Shown: positions 45,044 through 54,358 of the stretch, piece after piece | How the letters are laid out: each line of letters begins with the position of its first letter | How positions within the stretch are numbered: the stretch's first letter is position 1 | Origin: Anaerolineaceae bacterium | GTDB taxonomy: Bacteria > Chloroflexota > Anaerolineae > Aggregatilineales > Phototrophicaceae | Assembly: GCA_020634115.1 (NCBI GenBank) | Contig: JACKCH010000012.1 | Location: 372,001 to 436,000, forward strand | Direction: 5' to 3' | Length of the DNA: 64,000 bases | The notes under the pieces: generated by a model | What the model was told of the DNA's origin: nothing | Seen by the model: only the letters and a program-made list of their open reading frames with translations | The model's database searches: none | Position numbers and translations under genes: made by a program

Positions 45044-45823
45044 ATGCACACTGACAACAGCCATACGAACGATTTTTATGACGCTATTGTCGAATACTAC
45101 CCGATGTTTTACCGGGATTGGGATGTTCAACTTGAGCGTGAAGGACTGGGACTCCGCTCCATTTTTCGCAACAAAGGCGTTATTCGGGTGTTGGACGCCG
45201 CCTGTGGCCCCGGCACTCAAGCCGTCCCGTTAGCGCAGCTCGGCTTTGAAGTCGTAGCAGCCGACCCCAGCACCGGCATGATCCGCAAGGCACGGGAAAC
45301 CGCCGAGCAGCTGGGAGTGTCCGATAAGATAGAGTTCGTTGGTGTGGATTTTCTGCGCTTACATGAAACCGTAACCGGGCCGTTTGACGCAGTAGTCTGC
45401 AAAGGCAACGCCCTGCCCCACCTGCTGCTAGACGAGGATATTGAGGCCGCGCTCTTGACCTTTTATGAACTGCTGCGTCCTGGCGGCACGCTGGTGATCG
45501 GGATGCGCGACTTCGGCCCGTTCATGGAATCCCGTCCACGATTTCTACCGGGGTTCGCGCACGAGAACGACGATGGCGAAGAGTTCATCACGTTCGATAT
45601 TTGGGAGTGGGAGGAAGGGCCACCAGTCATTGCCACACAGAATCTGTATATTGTGCGCGGCAAAGAGAACCAATACGACACTATGAAACAGCAGGTGATC
45701 TTTCGCCCGCTTTCTACCGATGAAGTCAAAGTCGTGCTATTAGAAGTCGGCTTTGAAGACATCGCTGACCAGCCAGACCGTTGGGAACGGGTGCTTGTCG
45801 CTCGCAAACCATTATCCGGTTAA
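45044..45823 (+). CDS. Class I SAM-dependent methyltransferase in the T-box operon
   Basis: The 259-residue protein has motif I VLDAACGPGTQAVPLA, motif II ending EVVAADPS, and a post-I region FDAVVCKGNALPHLL, a Rossmann-fold methyltransferase of the small-molecule type (glycine/sarcosine-methyltransferase-like in style). AGGAG lies five bases before ATG 45044. It is the first gene after the T-box terminator and valS begins 17 bases after its stop, so amino acid supply should control it too. The substrate is unknown. Confidence 0.85.
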   Translation: MHTDNSHTNDFYDAIVEYYPMFYRDWDVQLEREGLGLRSIFRNKGVIRVLDAACGPGTQAVPLAQLGFEVVAADPSTGMIRKARETAEQLGVSDKIEFVGVDFLRLHETVTGPFDAVVCKGNALPHLLLDEDIEAALLTFYELLRPGGTLVIGMRDFGPFMESRPRFLPGFAHENDDGEEFITFDIWEWEEGPPVIATQNLYIVRGKENQYDTMKQQVIFRPLSTDEVKVVLLEVGFEDIADQPDRWERVLVARKPLSG

Positions 45824-45840
45824 GAATAAGGAAATCCTCG

Positions 45841-48465
45841 ATGACCAAACAAATGCCCAAGAACTTCGATTTCGCTGAAGCCGAACAACGCCTCTACGCT
45901 TGGTGGGAGCAAAACGGTTGGTTTAAGCCGGAAGTCGCCGCCGCTGATGCCGAGCCATTCGTCATCAGTATGCCACCGCCAAACGTAACCGGTTCACTGC
46001 ACATTGGTCACGCGCTGACCGCATCCATCGAAGACCTGATGATGCGTTACGAAAGAATGCGCGGCAAGGCGGCGCTATGGGTTCCCGGAAGCGACCATGC
46101 CGGGATCGCCACCCAGTTGATGGTTGAGCGAATGCTGCAAAGTGAGGGGACAAGCCGGGTAGAGGTCGGGCGCGAGGAATTTCTGGCGCGTACCTGGGCC
46201 TGGAAAGAGAAATATGGCAGTACGATTTCCAACCAGCACCGCCGCCTGGGCGCGAGTTGTGATTGGGAGCGTGAGCGCTTTACGCTGGATGATGGCCTTT
46301 CCCAGGCCGTACAAGAAGTGTTTGTCAAGCTGTATGAACAGGGTCTTATCTATCGTGGGCCGCGTCTGGTGAACTGGAGTCCGGGGTTACAAACCGCCGT
46401 CTCCGACCTGGAAGTGGAACGCGAAGAAGAACAAGGGAAAATGTACTACTTCAAGTACCCGGTAGAAGGCGGCGACCATCTCCCGGTGGCAACCACCCGC
46501 CCGGAAACTATCCTGGGCGACACGGCGGTCTGCGTGCATCCTGAAGACCCGCGCTACCAGCACTTGATCGGCAAAACAGCCTATGTGCCGATGCTCAACC
46601 GGCCTATTCCCATCATCGCCGATGACTATGTGGATCGGGAATTCGGCACGGGCGCACTCAAAATCACACCGGCACATGACTTTAATGACTATGAAATCGG
46701 CCAGCGCCATAATCTGGCGGTCATCAACATCATGAACCGGGATGCCACCTTAAACGATGAAGCCGGGCCGTATGCAGGTATGGAGCGTTTTGCCTGCCGT
46801 GAAAAACTGTGGAACGACATGGCCGAAGCCGGGCTAACCATCAAAATCGAAGACCACACGCTGGTTGTCCCCCGTTCGCAACGGGGGGGCGAAGTGATTG
46901 AGCCGCTGATTAGCACCCAGTGGTTCGTGAAAATCCAGCCGCTGGCCGAAAAAGCGTTGGAAGCTGTCCGCAATGGGAAGATCAAAATCGTGCCGGAACG
47001 GTTCGAGAAAATCTACTACCACTGGCTGGAAAACATTGAGGACTGGTGCGTCAGCCGTCAATTGTGGTGGGGACACCGCATCCCGGCGTGGTACGGGCCA
47101 AACGGCGAGATTTACGTGGGGCAGAAGCCGCCTGCCGGGGACAACTGGACACCGGAAGAAGACGTGCTGGATACCTGGTTCAGCAGCGGGTTGTGGCCGT
47201 TCAGCACCCTCGGTTGGCCGGAGGAAACTGCCGACCTGGGCCGTTTCTACCCCACCTCCACAATGGAAACCGGCTATGACATTCTGTTCTTCTGGGTGGC
47301 ACGGATGATTATGATGGGCATCTGGTTCACCGATGAACCGCCCTTCAACACGGTGTATCTGCATGGGCTGGTGCGCGACAAATACGGGCGTAAGATCAGC
47401 AAAACGCTGGGCAATACCATTGACCCACTGGAATTGATTGACCAGTACGGGGCAGACCCGCTGCGCTTCACATTAGTAACCAGTGGCACGCCTGGTAACG
47501 ACTTGAACCTGGATACGGATCGTATCGAAGGTAACTGGCGTTTCGTGAACAAAATCTGGCAGATGACCAATTTCATCACGAGCAATCTGGACGGTGAAAT
47601 CCCACCCGGGCTGCCACCGCAAGAGGCGCTCGATCTACCATCACGCTGGATTATCAGCCGCTTAAACCGTCTAGTTGCCAGTGTCCAACACCTGTTCGAC
47701 ATTTACCAATATGGTGAGTCCGGACGCCAGATTTACGATTTCCTGTGGAGCGAGTTCGCGGACTGGTATATCGAGATCAGCAAACATCCGCTCTACGGCG
47801 AAGACACAAACGCCAAACAGAACACGCTGCGCACACTGCTATCCGTGCTGGATACCTGCCTGCGCCTGCTGCATCCCTTTATGCCATTCGTGACTGAGGA
47901 ACTGTGGAGCTACATTCCCCACGAAGGCGAGGCTTTAATCGTGGCGCGCTGGCCGGAAGCCGATACCAACCGCATGGACGAAGATGCCGAAAACCAGATG
48001 ACTACCCTAATGGATCTCGTTCGCGGCATCCGTAATGTGCGTCTGGAATATAATGTGGATCCATCACGACGACTCCGCGCGTCCGCCGCACCGGGAAGCT
48101 ACCGGGGCACGCTAGAGGCTTACAGTTATCTGTTTGCGCGGTTGTGTAACATTGAACAGGTGGATTTACTGGCCGAAAACGCCCCTGCCCCCGGAGAATC
48201 AGCCTCAGTGATCGTGGCTGATGTGTCTATCTTCCTGCCTTTAGCGGGTATGATTGACATTGGTGCGGAATGTGAGCGTCTTGGAAAAGAGCAAGCCAAA
48301 CTGCAAGAGCAGATACAGCGTTCACAGGCGATGCTCACCAATGAACAGTTTGTGTCGCGTGCTAAACCTGAAGTTGTTGAGCGAGAACGCACAAAACTAG
48401 CTGAACTCCAGGCCAGTGTCACTCAAATCAATGATCGGTTGTCGGAGCTGTGCAAGCACACTTAA
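45841..48465 (+). CDS. valS: Valyl-tRNA synthetase
   Basis: The 874-residue enzyme has the class I HIGH motif in GSLHIGHALT, the KMSKS equivalent as GRKISKTLGN, the editing domain with ATTRPETILGDTAV, and a C-terminal anticodon-binding domain plus coiled-coil arm (ERLGKEQAKLQEQI). The start is ATG 45841 after AAGGAA. It charges tRNA-Val and is regulated through the T-box upstream. A strong terminator follows. Confidence 0.97.
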   Translation: MTKQMPKNFDFAEAEQRLYAWWEQNGWFKPEVAAADAEPFVISMPPPNVTGSLHIGHALTASIEDLMMRYERMRGKAALWVPGSDHAGIATQLMVERMLQSEGTSRVEVGREEFLARTWAWKEKYGSTISNQHRRLGASCDWERERFTLDDGLSQAVQEVFVKLYEQGLIYRGPRLVNWSPGLQTAVSDLEVEREEEQGKMYYFKYPVEGGDHLPVATTRPETILGDTAVCVHPEDPRYQHLIGKTAYVPMLNRPIPIIADDYVDREFGTGALKITPAHDFNDYEIGQRHNLAVINIMNRDATLNDEAGPYAGMERFACREKLWNDMAEAGLTIKIEDHTLVVPRSQRGGEVIEPLISTQWFVKIQPLAEKALEAVRNGKIKIVPERFEKIYYHWLENIEDWCVSRQLWWGHRIPAWYGPNGEIYVGQKPPAGDNWTPEEDVLDTWFSSGLWPFSTLGWPEETADLGRFYPTSTMETGYDILFFWVARMIMMGIWFTDEPPFNTVYLHGLVRDKYGRKISKTLGNTIDPLELIDQYGADPLRFTLVTSGTPGNDLNLDTDRIEGNWRFVNKIWQMTNFITSNLDGEIPPGLPPQEALDLPSRWIISRLNRLVASVQHLFDIYQYGESGRQIYDFLWSEFADWYIEISKHPLYGEDTNAKQNTLRTLLSVLDTCLRLLHPFMPFVTEELWSYIPHEGEALIVARWPEADTNRMDEDAENQMTTLMDLVRGIRNVRLEYNVDPSRRLRASAAPGSYRGTLEAYSYLFARLCNIEQVDLLAENAPAPGESASVIVADVSIFLPLAGMIDIGAECERLGKEQAKLQEQIQRSQAMLTNEQFVSRAKPEVVERERTKLAELQASVTQINDRLSELCKHT

Positions 48466-48492
48466 TATCGGTATCGCCAGCGGGAATCACAG

Positions 48493-48522
48493 CGGGGGCG
48501 TGAAAGTATGCGCCCCCGTTTT
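48493..48522 (+). terminator. Terminator of the valS operon
   Basis: CGGGGGCG (48493-48500) pairs with CGCCCCCG (48511-48518) across ten bases, followed by TTTT. Confidence 0.92.
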
Positions 48523-48523
48523 A

Positions 48524-48778
48524 TCACGAACCGCTGCCAGTTGCTTCGCTTCCTTGCTGCTTTAACAGAAGAAATACTTTACGTCCGGCTTCCTGAGCGG
48601 CTTTTTTCACATTAGGATCTTCTTCTTTTTCAAAGATAGCTTGCAGCGCCACTAGCCCATCACCGTCAGGTAAGAGAGCAAGCTCATTGATTGCCTTTAA
48701 ACGAACTTCCGGGTTTTTGTCCTGAAGCCGGGCAATGTGGAATTCCACGATGCGTTTATTCGGTTTATTGAGTGCCAC
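48524..48778 (-). CDS. Small HEAT-repeat protein
   Basis: The 84-residue protein starts at GTG 48778 (no in-frame ATG upstream) and contains HEAT-like helices: IVEFHIARLQDKNPEVRLKAINELALL and LVALQAIFEKEEDPNVKKAAQEAGRKV. The tail is Gly/Ser/Thr-rich. HEAT repeats mediate protein binding; the partner is unknown. It stands alone between valS and the nucleotidyltransferase gene. Confidence 0.75.
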   Translation of the reverse strand: MALNKPNKRIVEFHIARLQDKNPEVRLKAINELALLPDGDGLVALQAIFEKEEDPNVKKAAQEAGRKVFLLLKQQGSEATGSGS

Positions 48779-48905
48779 CTTCTCTCACCCTTTACTGACT
48801 GTATCAAATCGGAGAACCCATTACATTATAACAGACATTTCAGCTACACATCGGTAGTCTTTCGGAAGGATGTGAAAGATTTACGCCAATCAAAACCTCG
48901 CGGCA

Positions 48906-48914
48906 TGGTATAAT
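48906..48914 (+). promoter_or_regulatory. Extended -10 promoter for the nucleotidyltransferase-like gene
   Basis: TGGTATAAT (48906-48914) is an extended -10 element; no good -35 is visible. It lies about 30 bases ahead of the TTG start. Confidence 0.55.
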
Positions 48915-48942
48915 CTCCTTGCCGAACAGGAGAGTACTCACG

Positions 48943-49917
48943 TTGATCGATTATGCCATTGTCATCGCTGCCGGAAACATACGCCACCACAGCCGCTTAA
49001 TCTATGATCGCCCTCGCGCGATGCTACCCGTCATGGGCAAGCCTATGGTTGTCCGCGCAATGGATTTACTCTATCGAGCCGGTATCCGGCATTTCATGGT
49101 TGTGCTGGGAGAAGAAGAAGGCGCGGTTGCGTCCTACCTGATGACCCATTGGATGCCAAATGTAAAACTGGAATTCACGGTCCAGATGGGCAACTTAACC
49201 CGCACACTATCCGATATTTTCCGTCGGGAACAGCGCCCCGCGATCATCACAAGTTATAACACCTTCGTACAATCTAATTTTCTGGATCGCCTGCTGCACC
49301 GGCATCAAGAAGCTGCAAGCGGGCTGGTACTGAGCGGCGCGAGTATGTCCCTATCTGCATCAGAAACTCATTACTACGGGCAGGTTGAAGGACAGAATGT
49401 CACCCAGATTACTACCGGTAAAACAACTTCTGCCAAGGGTTTGATTCTGAGCGACCTTGCTGTACTCGGCGACAGTTGTATAGAGTTCCTAACCCATCTC
49501 ACACTCAACACTCAGACCTTCACCCAGAATTGGCTAGACCTGGCAAAACTCTATATCCAGACAGGTGGGCAAGCAACAATTGCCGATTCCTCCTGGATAC
49601 TCCAGGTAGAAGCTGACCCGGATTTACTCAAACTGAATAAGCTACTACTTGACGAAGGACTTGACGCGCATATCCTCAGCGAATTACCCGGTACCGTTCA
49701 GATCACGCCGCCGGTACGGATTGACCCACAGGTTAGCGTCGGTCAGGGCGCTGTTGTCGGGCCACACACATACCTCGAGGCTGGTTGCAGCATAGGCCAG
49801 GGCGCAGTGGTACGGCGGTCTATTATTCTGCAGAATACGGTCATCCCTGCAAAAGAAACCATTACCGATACGATTGTGTCATCCAAAATACGGATCACTG
49901 CCTCGTCATCAACTTAA
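48943..49917 (+). CDS. Nucleotidyltransferase-like protein with left-handed helix end, signature loop degenerate
   Basis: The 324-residue protein starts at TTG 48943, seven bases after AGGAGAG. It has the fold pattern of sugar-phosphate nucleotidyltransferases (IVIAAG, then LPVMGKPMVVRAMDLLYRAGIRHFMVV), but the GxGTRL loop reads GNIRHHSRLI and the later PK becomes PR. The C-terminal 80 residues are hexapeptide-like repeats (PQVSVGQGAVVGPHTYLEAG). Catalysis is doubtful, and a regulatory or structural role is possible. It precedes the LysM pair on the same strand. Confidence 0.75.
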   Translation: MIDYAIVIAAGNIRHHSRLIYDRPRAMLPVMGKPMVVRAMDLLYRAGIRHFMVVLGEEEGAVASYLMTHWMPNVKLEFTVQMGNLTRTLSDIFRREQRPAIITSYNTFVQSNFLDRLLHRHQEAASGLVLSGASMSLSASETHYYGQVEGQNVTQITTGKTTSAKGLILSDLAVLGDSCIEFLTHLTLNTQTFTQNWLDLAKLYIQTGGQATIADSSWILQVEADPDLLKLNKLLLDEGLDAHILSELPGTVQITPPVRIDPQVSVGQGAVVGPHTYLEAGCSIGQGAVVRRSIILQNTVIPAKETITDTIVSSKIRITASSST

Positions 49918-49944
49918 CACTCGCCATGCTCCTTTACCCACCTG

Positions 49945-49950
49945 TATAAT
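49945..49950 (+). promoter_or_regulatory. -10 element that fixes the start of the zinc-ribbon LysM gene
   Basis: TATAAT at 49945-49950 directly abuts ATG 49951, so transcription would begin after that ATG. Translation then more likely starts at TTG 49999, which has GGTGAGG upstream. Confidence 0.5.
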
Positions 49951-49998
49951 ATGCCGGATTGCGTTGCCAGCAAACAAGCCAGAGGTGAGGTCTGCGGT

Positions 49999-51363
49999 TT
50001 GTCCCAACCGTATAAAATATGCCCAATCTGTGAAACCCCCAACCACCGCAGCGCGGCGTTGTGTCGTACCTGCGGTTCATCATTGGCAGGGGTTGAAGTC
50101 GTCATTCCCGAAAACGTAAAGGAGCAACCGGCGACGGGCTATGCCTATCAGTTTGGTGAAACCGATTTACTGGAAGGTGGCCTCATCTGGAAAGGTGGCA
50201 CTTACATCCTGGTTGGTGTGCTGGCGCTGGCACTGATTCTCTGTGCCGGAATCCTGATTATCGCCATGCTGCCAGTCGTGAATCAAATGATACCTTCACC
50301 GGCTCCGACCTCATCCGGCCTCACCGCACCGGGCAATCCTGCGGGCAATAGTCCCATCTTTGCCACCGCAACACCATTTCCCACACTGTTCCTGGCGACA
50401 GTGACCCCTGCGCCGCCAACGCGCACGCCTATGCCTACTGCTACCCCTACGGAGACACCTTCGCCTTGTATGCAGCAAGTGCTACCAGGGGATAACCTGA
50501 TCGCCATTGTGTATCGTTGTGGGCATCGTAGTCTGGATGTCATTGACCTGGTGTTGGAAATCAATAACCTGACGGATGCGTCGCGGATTCAAGAAGGGCA
50601 GGTCTTAGAAATCCCCTGGCCGACTCCCACCCTTGATCCGAATGCGCTTCCTACGGAATCCCCGACAGAAAGCGCAGGAGGTCCTGGCATTAACATCGCT
50701 GGCAGTTCGGCGGATACGATCAACGCCAGCACACAACCTCGAGGGCTAGGGCCGCGCCCCACTGAAACTCTACCGCCCGGTGTCACCTGGCATCAGGTTC
50801 AGAAAGACGAAAATATCATCATCATAGCTTATAACTATGGCGCGAACGTCAAAATTCTATCCGACCTGAATCCGGAAATCACCTTTTCTCAGTGTGATTT
50901 TGGCCTGGACGCAGGGGGGCCAAACTGCATCGTGCAGCTCTATGAGGGGCAGCTTGTCCGTGTCCCAGCGCCAACGCCAACACCCACCCTTTCGCCGACC
51001 CCATCCGGCAGCGAAACACCAACACCTACCGCCACCCCAACCTTCAACGCTCCCAGTCCACTCAGCCCGGATAACCGCGTCTTTTTCGGCAATGGCGAGT
51101 TTGTCACGCTGCGCTGGGTCGCGTCTGGTACATTAGGGGTCGCGCAAAGTTACGCGGTACGGGTGGAAGACCTAACGACAGGAAACAGGTATACTGCCAA
51201 TACTCAGGAATTATTTTTCATCCTGCCGCAGGACTGGCAGGGAACCGATGACCAGCGCCATGAATATTCATGGACGGTCAGCGTCATTGACAACGACAAC
51301 CCCGAAAACCCATATTTCACCACTCAGCCCCGAACCTTTGTCTGGGAAGGGCGTGGAGCCTGA
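49999..51363 (+). CDS. Membrane protein with N-terminal zinc ribbon and two exported LysM domains
   Basis: The 454-residue protein begins with a zinc ribbon (CPICE and CRTCGSS), then a membrane helix (YILVGVLALALILCAGILII). The exported part has a Thr/Pro linker, a first LysM-like domain (MQQVLPGDNLIAIVYRCG), a second (WHQVQKDENIIIIAYNYG), another Thr/Pro linker and a C-terminal beta domain (NGEFVTLRWVASGTLGVAQSYAVRVED). It is a paralogue of the next gene over most of the exported part, sharing GGPNCIV and PAPTPTPTLSPTPSG. The start TTG 49999 is chosen over ATG 49951 for the reason given at the -10 element. Confidence 0.78.
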   Translation: MSQPYKICPICETPNHRSAALCRTCGSSLAGVEVVIPENVKEQPATGYAYQFGETDLLEGGLIWKGGTYILVGVLALALILCAGILIIAMLPVVNQMIPSPAPTSSGLTAPGNPAGNSPIFATATPFPTLFLATVTPAPPTRTPMPTATPTETPSPCMQQVLPGDNLIAIVYRCGHRSLDVIDLVLEINNLTDASRIQEGQVLEIPWPTPTLDPNALPTESPTESAGGPGINIAGSSADTINASTQPRGLGPRPTETLPPGVTWHQVQKDENIIIIAYNYGANVKILSDLNPEITFSQCDFGLDAGGPNCIVQLYEGQLVRVPAPTPTPTLSPTPSGSETPTPTATPTFNAPSPLSPDNRVFFGNGEFVTLRWVASGTLGVAQSYAVRVEDLTTGNRYTANTQELFFILPQDWQGTDDQRHEYSWTVSVIDNDNPENPYFTTQPRTFVWEGRGA

Positions 51364-51365
51364 TT

Positions 51366-52466
51366 ATGAACCAGCACAAACCCATTTCTCGCAGCTTTTC
51401 GGCGCGGATGACCGCCCTGATACTCTCCGCCAGCATCCTGGCGTTGACGGGCTGTAACCTGAATCTGAATCCGGGCGGTGCAACCCCTACTGTTCAGGAG
51501 ATTCCCGTTAGCGACACGCCCGAACCAACTCGGACGCTCCCGGCCAGTGCAACGCTGCCCCCACAGCCGCAAATTGCAACAGCAACACCAACACCGACGC
51601 CCCTACCCCCATCAGAAACGCCTACACCCAGCGAAACACCAGGGCCGTATGAACATGTGATTCAACAGAACGAAACGCTGGGCTACATTATCCAACTATA
51701 CGGCTACACCGATTTCAGTATCATTGACCAGATCGTCGCGCTAAATGACAATATTCCGAGCGCGGATATTCTACCGGGGCCAGGTTCAACCATTCTCATT
51801 CCCCGGCAGACCGCAATCCCCACGCCTGCGAACGTAGAAACCGTCGCCGCCAATGCCGGGCCAGTCGTCACGCTGGCCGCCAACAGCACCATTATCCAAT
51901 ACACGGTTCAGGATGGGGATAACTTACTTAAGATCATTGAGCAATACAAAATCACGCTGGAAATTATCTCGCAGCTCAACCCGGATTTGAATATTTTCGG
52001 CTGCGACCTCTCCAATCCGAGCGGCGGCCCGAATTGCATTGTTCCATTGAGTGTGGGACAACTGATTAATGTCCCCGCGCCGACACCGACACCGACACTC
52101 TCACCTACGCCATCCGGTCAGGAAACAGCGACTCTCACACCCACTTTCGCCCCACCCATCGCCGTGTTTCCTCCCGAAGGCGCGATTGCGCCGCCCGGAG
52201 TGTTCCACCTGCAATGGGTCGGTGCCGGGATATTGAGCGAAAATGAGTTTTACTTGGTGCAGATCACCGATCAAACGAATGCGGCCAGTTTTGCCGGAGT
52301 CACCAAAGCAACCTCGCTGCGCATCCCGGATTCGCTTATCCCAACCGATGGGCAGACGCACATCATCAATTGGACAGTGGCTGTTGCCCGGCCTAACGAA
52401 AGCGGCGTCTATGGCATTATCAGCGGCCCGCCACCGACGCATTCTTTCTCCTGGCAAAGTCGTTAA
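51366..52466 (+). CDS. LysM lipoprotein, paralogue of the upstream gene
   Basis: The 366-residue protein has a lipoprotein signal ending LALTGC (Cys about 30). Two LysM domains (EHVIQQNETLGYIIQLYGYTD and QYTVQDGDNLLKIIEQYKIT) are joined by Thr/Pro linkers, followed by a beta domain (PGVFHLQWVGAGILSENEFYLV) like that of its neighbour. It starts two bases after the upstream stop, so they are co-translated. The pair probably makes an envelope-bound complex. The stop overlaps the convergent mutL by four bases. Confidence 0.85.
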   Translation: MNQHKPISRSFSARMTALILSASILALTGCNLNLNPGGATPTVQEIPVSDTPEPTRTLPASATLPPQPQIATATPTPTPLPPSETPTPSETPGPYEHVIQQNETLGYIIQLYGYTDFSIIDQIVALNDNIPSADILPGPGSTILIPRQTAIPTPANVETVAANAGPVVTLAANSTIIQYTVQDGDNLLKIIEQYKITLEIISQLNPDLNIFGCDLSNPSGGPNCIVPLSVGQLINVPAPTPTPTLSPTPSGQETATLTPTFAPPIAVFPPEGAIAPPGVFHLQWVGAGILSENEFYLVQITDQTNAASFAGVTKATSLRIPDSLIPTDGQTHIINWTVAVARPNESGVYGIISGPPPTHSFSWQSR

Positions 52467-54280
52467 TGGCCGAGACGCCCAAATTCACGGGCTAGCTGGT
52501 CGCTGGTCATGTGCAGCATGGTCGGGCGACCATGCGGGCAGGTATGTGGGGACTGGCAGCGTTCTAACTGCCGGATGAGTCCCTGCATTTCGGTCAGGCT
52601 GAGGATTTGCCCGGCCTTCACGGCGGCTCGCTTGCACACCCGAATAATGATCTTCTCTTCCACCGACGCCTGTCCCGGCTTGTGTCCCTGTTCCAAATCT
52701 TCCAAGATGCTGAGGAACACTTCCGCCGGAGCATAGTCAGCCAGCATTGCGGGAACGCTGCGAATCACGAAGGTATTGGTACCAAACGGCTCAACTTCAA
52801 ACCCAACGGCCCGCAGCGCGTCCAGGTTGGCCTCAACCAGGCGACTTTCCCCCGGTGCGAGGTCAATCGTCTGTGATTCGAGCGCGTACTGCCGGGGTTG
52901 CTCGTGACGGGCGTGTTCTTCCATAAACTGCTCATAGAGAATACGCTCATGCGCGGCGTGCTGATCTACCAGGTACAGTCCTGCCGGGCCTTCGGCAACG
53001 ATATACGTCGCACCCACCTGCCCGACGACCCGGAGAATCGGCAATGTGCGCGGTTTGGCCGGGACGCCCATCCCCACCGGAATCGCGGTAGGGTCATCCT
53101 CATCATCATTCATCTCGCGGCCAGGAATTTGCCGGGGGTACTGCCCGGCGCTCTCCAGTTCCAGTCCCATATCCAATTGGACACGTCGCTGCATTCCAGC
53201 GTTTGACCAACTTTCATCATCGGCTTGAGAATCAGCCTGAATCATGTAGCGACCACCCCGCAGCGTGGGCGTCTGCGCCAGCATCACCACCGCCTGCCGT
53301 ACCGCCCGCTGTACTGCCGAAAACACCGCGCCAGGGTCTTTGAAGCGCACTTCGGCTTTCGTCGGATGCACATTGACATCCACATCTTCCGGGGAAAGCT
53401 CGACCATCAGTACTGCAACCGGATGCCGCCCGGTCATCAGCAGTGTATGATAGGCTTGCGTCACGGCGTAGGTCAGGCTGGTATCCTGTATCGAGCGTCC
53501 ATTGACGAACAGGGTGATATGCGAGCGATCCGCCCGGTTCAAGTTGGGGGCAGATGTAAAACCGGACACGCGAATCGGCGAAGAATCCGGCTCAGGCTGC
53601 GTCTCGCCATCCACTTCGACCATATCTTTGAAACTGTCTATGCCCAGCGCGGCGACCAGCACATCTGCTAATTGCCCGCTGCCACTCGAACGGAACACCT
53701 CACGACCATCCTGCAAAAGCACGAAACGCACCTGAGAGTAAGCCATCGCGTAACGGGTTACAACGGTGACAATGTGGCGTTTCTCAGTATTCTCTTTCTT
53801 GAGGAACTTCAGGCGGGCGGGCGTATTAAAAAAGAGGTTTTCGACAGTAATCACCGTCCCGGCAGGCGCACCTACCGCCTCCTGCTGGGTAATCACCCCG
53901 CCATCCAGCCGCAAGCGCGTGCCAACCGCTTCATTACGATGCCGGGTAGTCATCGAAAGCTGGCTGACCGCCGCGATACTCGCCAGCGCCTCCCCCCGGA
54001 AACCAAGCGTCTGTATGGTGGCAAGATCGTCCAGATTATGTAGCTTACTGGTCGCGTGGCGGTGGAAGGCCAGGTCAACCTCATGGGTCGGGATGCCCGA
54101 GCCATTGTCGCTGATCCGAATCATCTGCCGACCACTACCGGAAATCGCCACTTCGATATGAGTCGCTCCGGCATCCAACGCATTTTCGACCAGTTCCTTC
54201 ACGGCTGAGGCTGGTCGTTCGACAACTTCCCCGGCGGCGATTTGAGCAACCACCAAATCGGACAGCACATGAATAGACAT
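52463..54280 (-). CDS. mutL: DNA mismatch repair protein MutL, with endonuclease motif
   Basis: The 605-residue protein has the GHKL ATPase with VKELVENALDAGAT, DNGSGI and GFRGEALASIAAVS, and the C-terminal domain with DQHAAHERILYE, which matches the DQHA(X)2E(X)4E metal site of endonuclease-proficient MutL, plus CPHGRPTM near the end. It therefore likely nicks DNA itself, as in bacteria that lack MutH. It lies downstream of a histidine kinase gene but a terminator separates them. Confidence 0.95.
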   Translation of the reverse strand: MSIHVLSDLVVAQIAAGEVVERPASAVKELVENALDAGATHIEVAISGSGRQMIRISDNGSGIPTHEVDLAFHRHATSKLHNLDDLATIQTLGFRGEALASIAAVSQLSMTTRHRNEAVGTRLRLDGGVITQQEAVGAPAGTVITVENLFFNTPARLKFLKKENTEKRHIVTVVTRYAMAYSQVRFVLLQDGREVFRSSGSGQLADVLVAALGIDSFKDMVEVDGETQPEPDSSPIRVSGFTSAPNLNRADRSHITLFVNGRSIQDTSLTYAVTQAYHTLLMTGRHPVAVLMVELSPEDVDVNVHPTKAEVRFKDPGAVFSAVQRAVRQAVVMLAQTPTLRGGRYMIQADSQADDESWSNAGMQRRVQLDMGLELESAGQYPRQIPGREMNDDEDDPTAIPVGMGVPAKPRTLPILRVVGQVGATYIVAEGPAGLYLVDQHAAHERILYEQFMEEHARHEQPRQYALESQTIDLAPGESRLVEANLDALRAVGFEVEPFGTNTFVIRSVPAMLADYAPAEVFLSILEDLEQGHKPGQASVEEKIIIRVCKRAAVKAGQILSLTEMQGLIRQLERCQSPHTCPHGRPTMLHMTSDQLAREFGRLGH

Positions 54281-54291
54281 CGCTCGAATCC

Positions 54292-54318
54292 TAAAAAAAA
54301 TACCCCGTCATGCGGGGT
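54292..54318 (-). terminator. Terminator of the histidine kinase gene at 54359
   Basis: On the minus strand ACCCCG-CATGA-CGGGGT is followed by ATTTTTTTT. It sits 12 bases upstream of mutL, so mutL needs its own promoter or read-through. Confidence 0.92.
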
Positions 54319-54358
54319 CATTATATACGATATACAATTTGTTGACAGGAGATAGAAT

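Noticed and set aside
46834..47364. Minus-strand open frame opposite valS
   Set aside because: It lies wholly inside valS and its translation looks like antisense of conserved motifs.
47386..47415. KMSKS written as KISKT in ValRS
   Set aside because: This is an ordinary variant and the rest of the enzyme is intact.
49951..49998. ATG 49951 as start of the zinc-ribbon LysM gene
   Set aside because: It directly abuts a TATAAT, so it would lie upstream of the transcription start.
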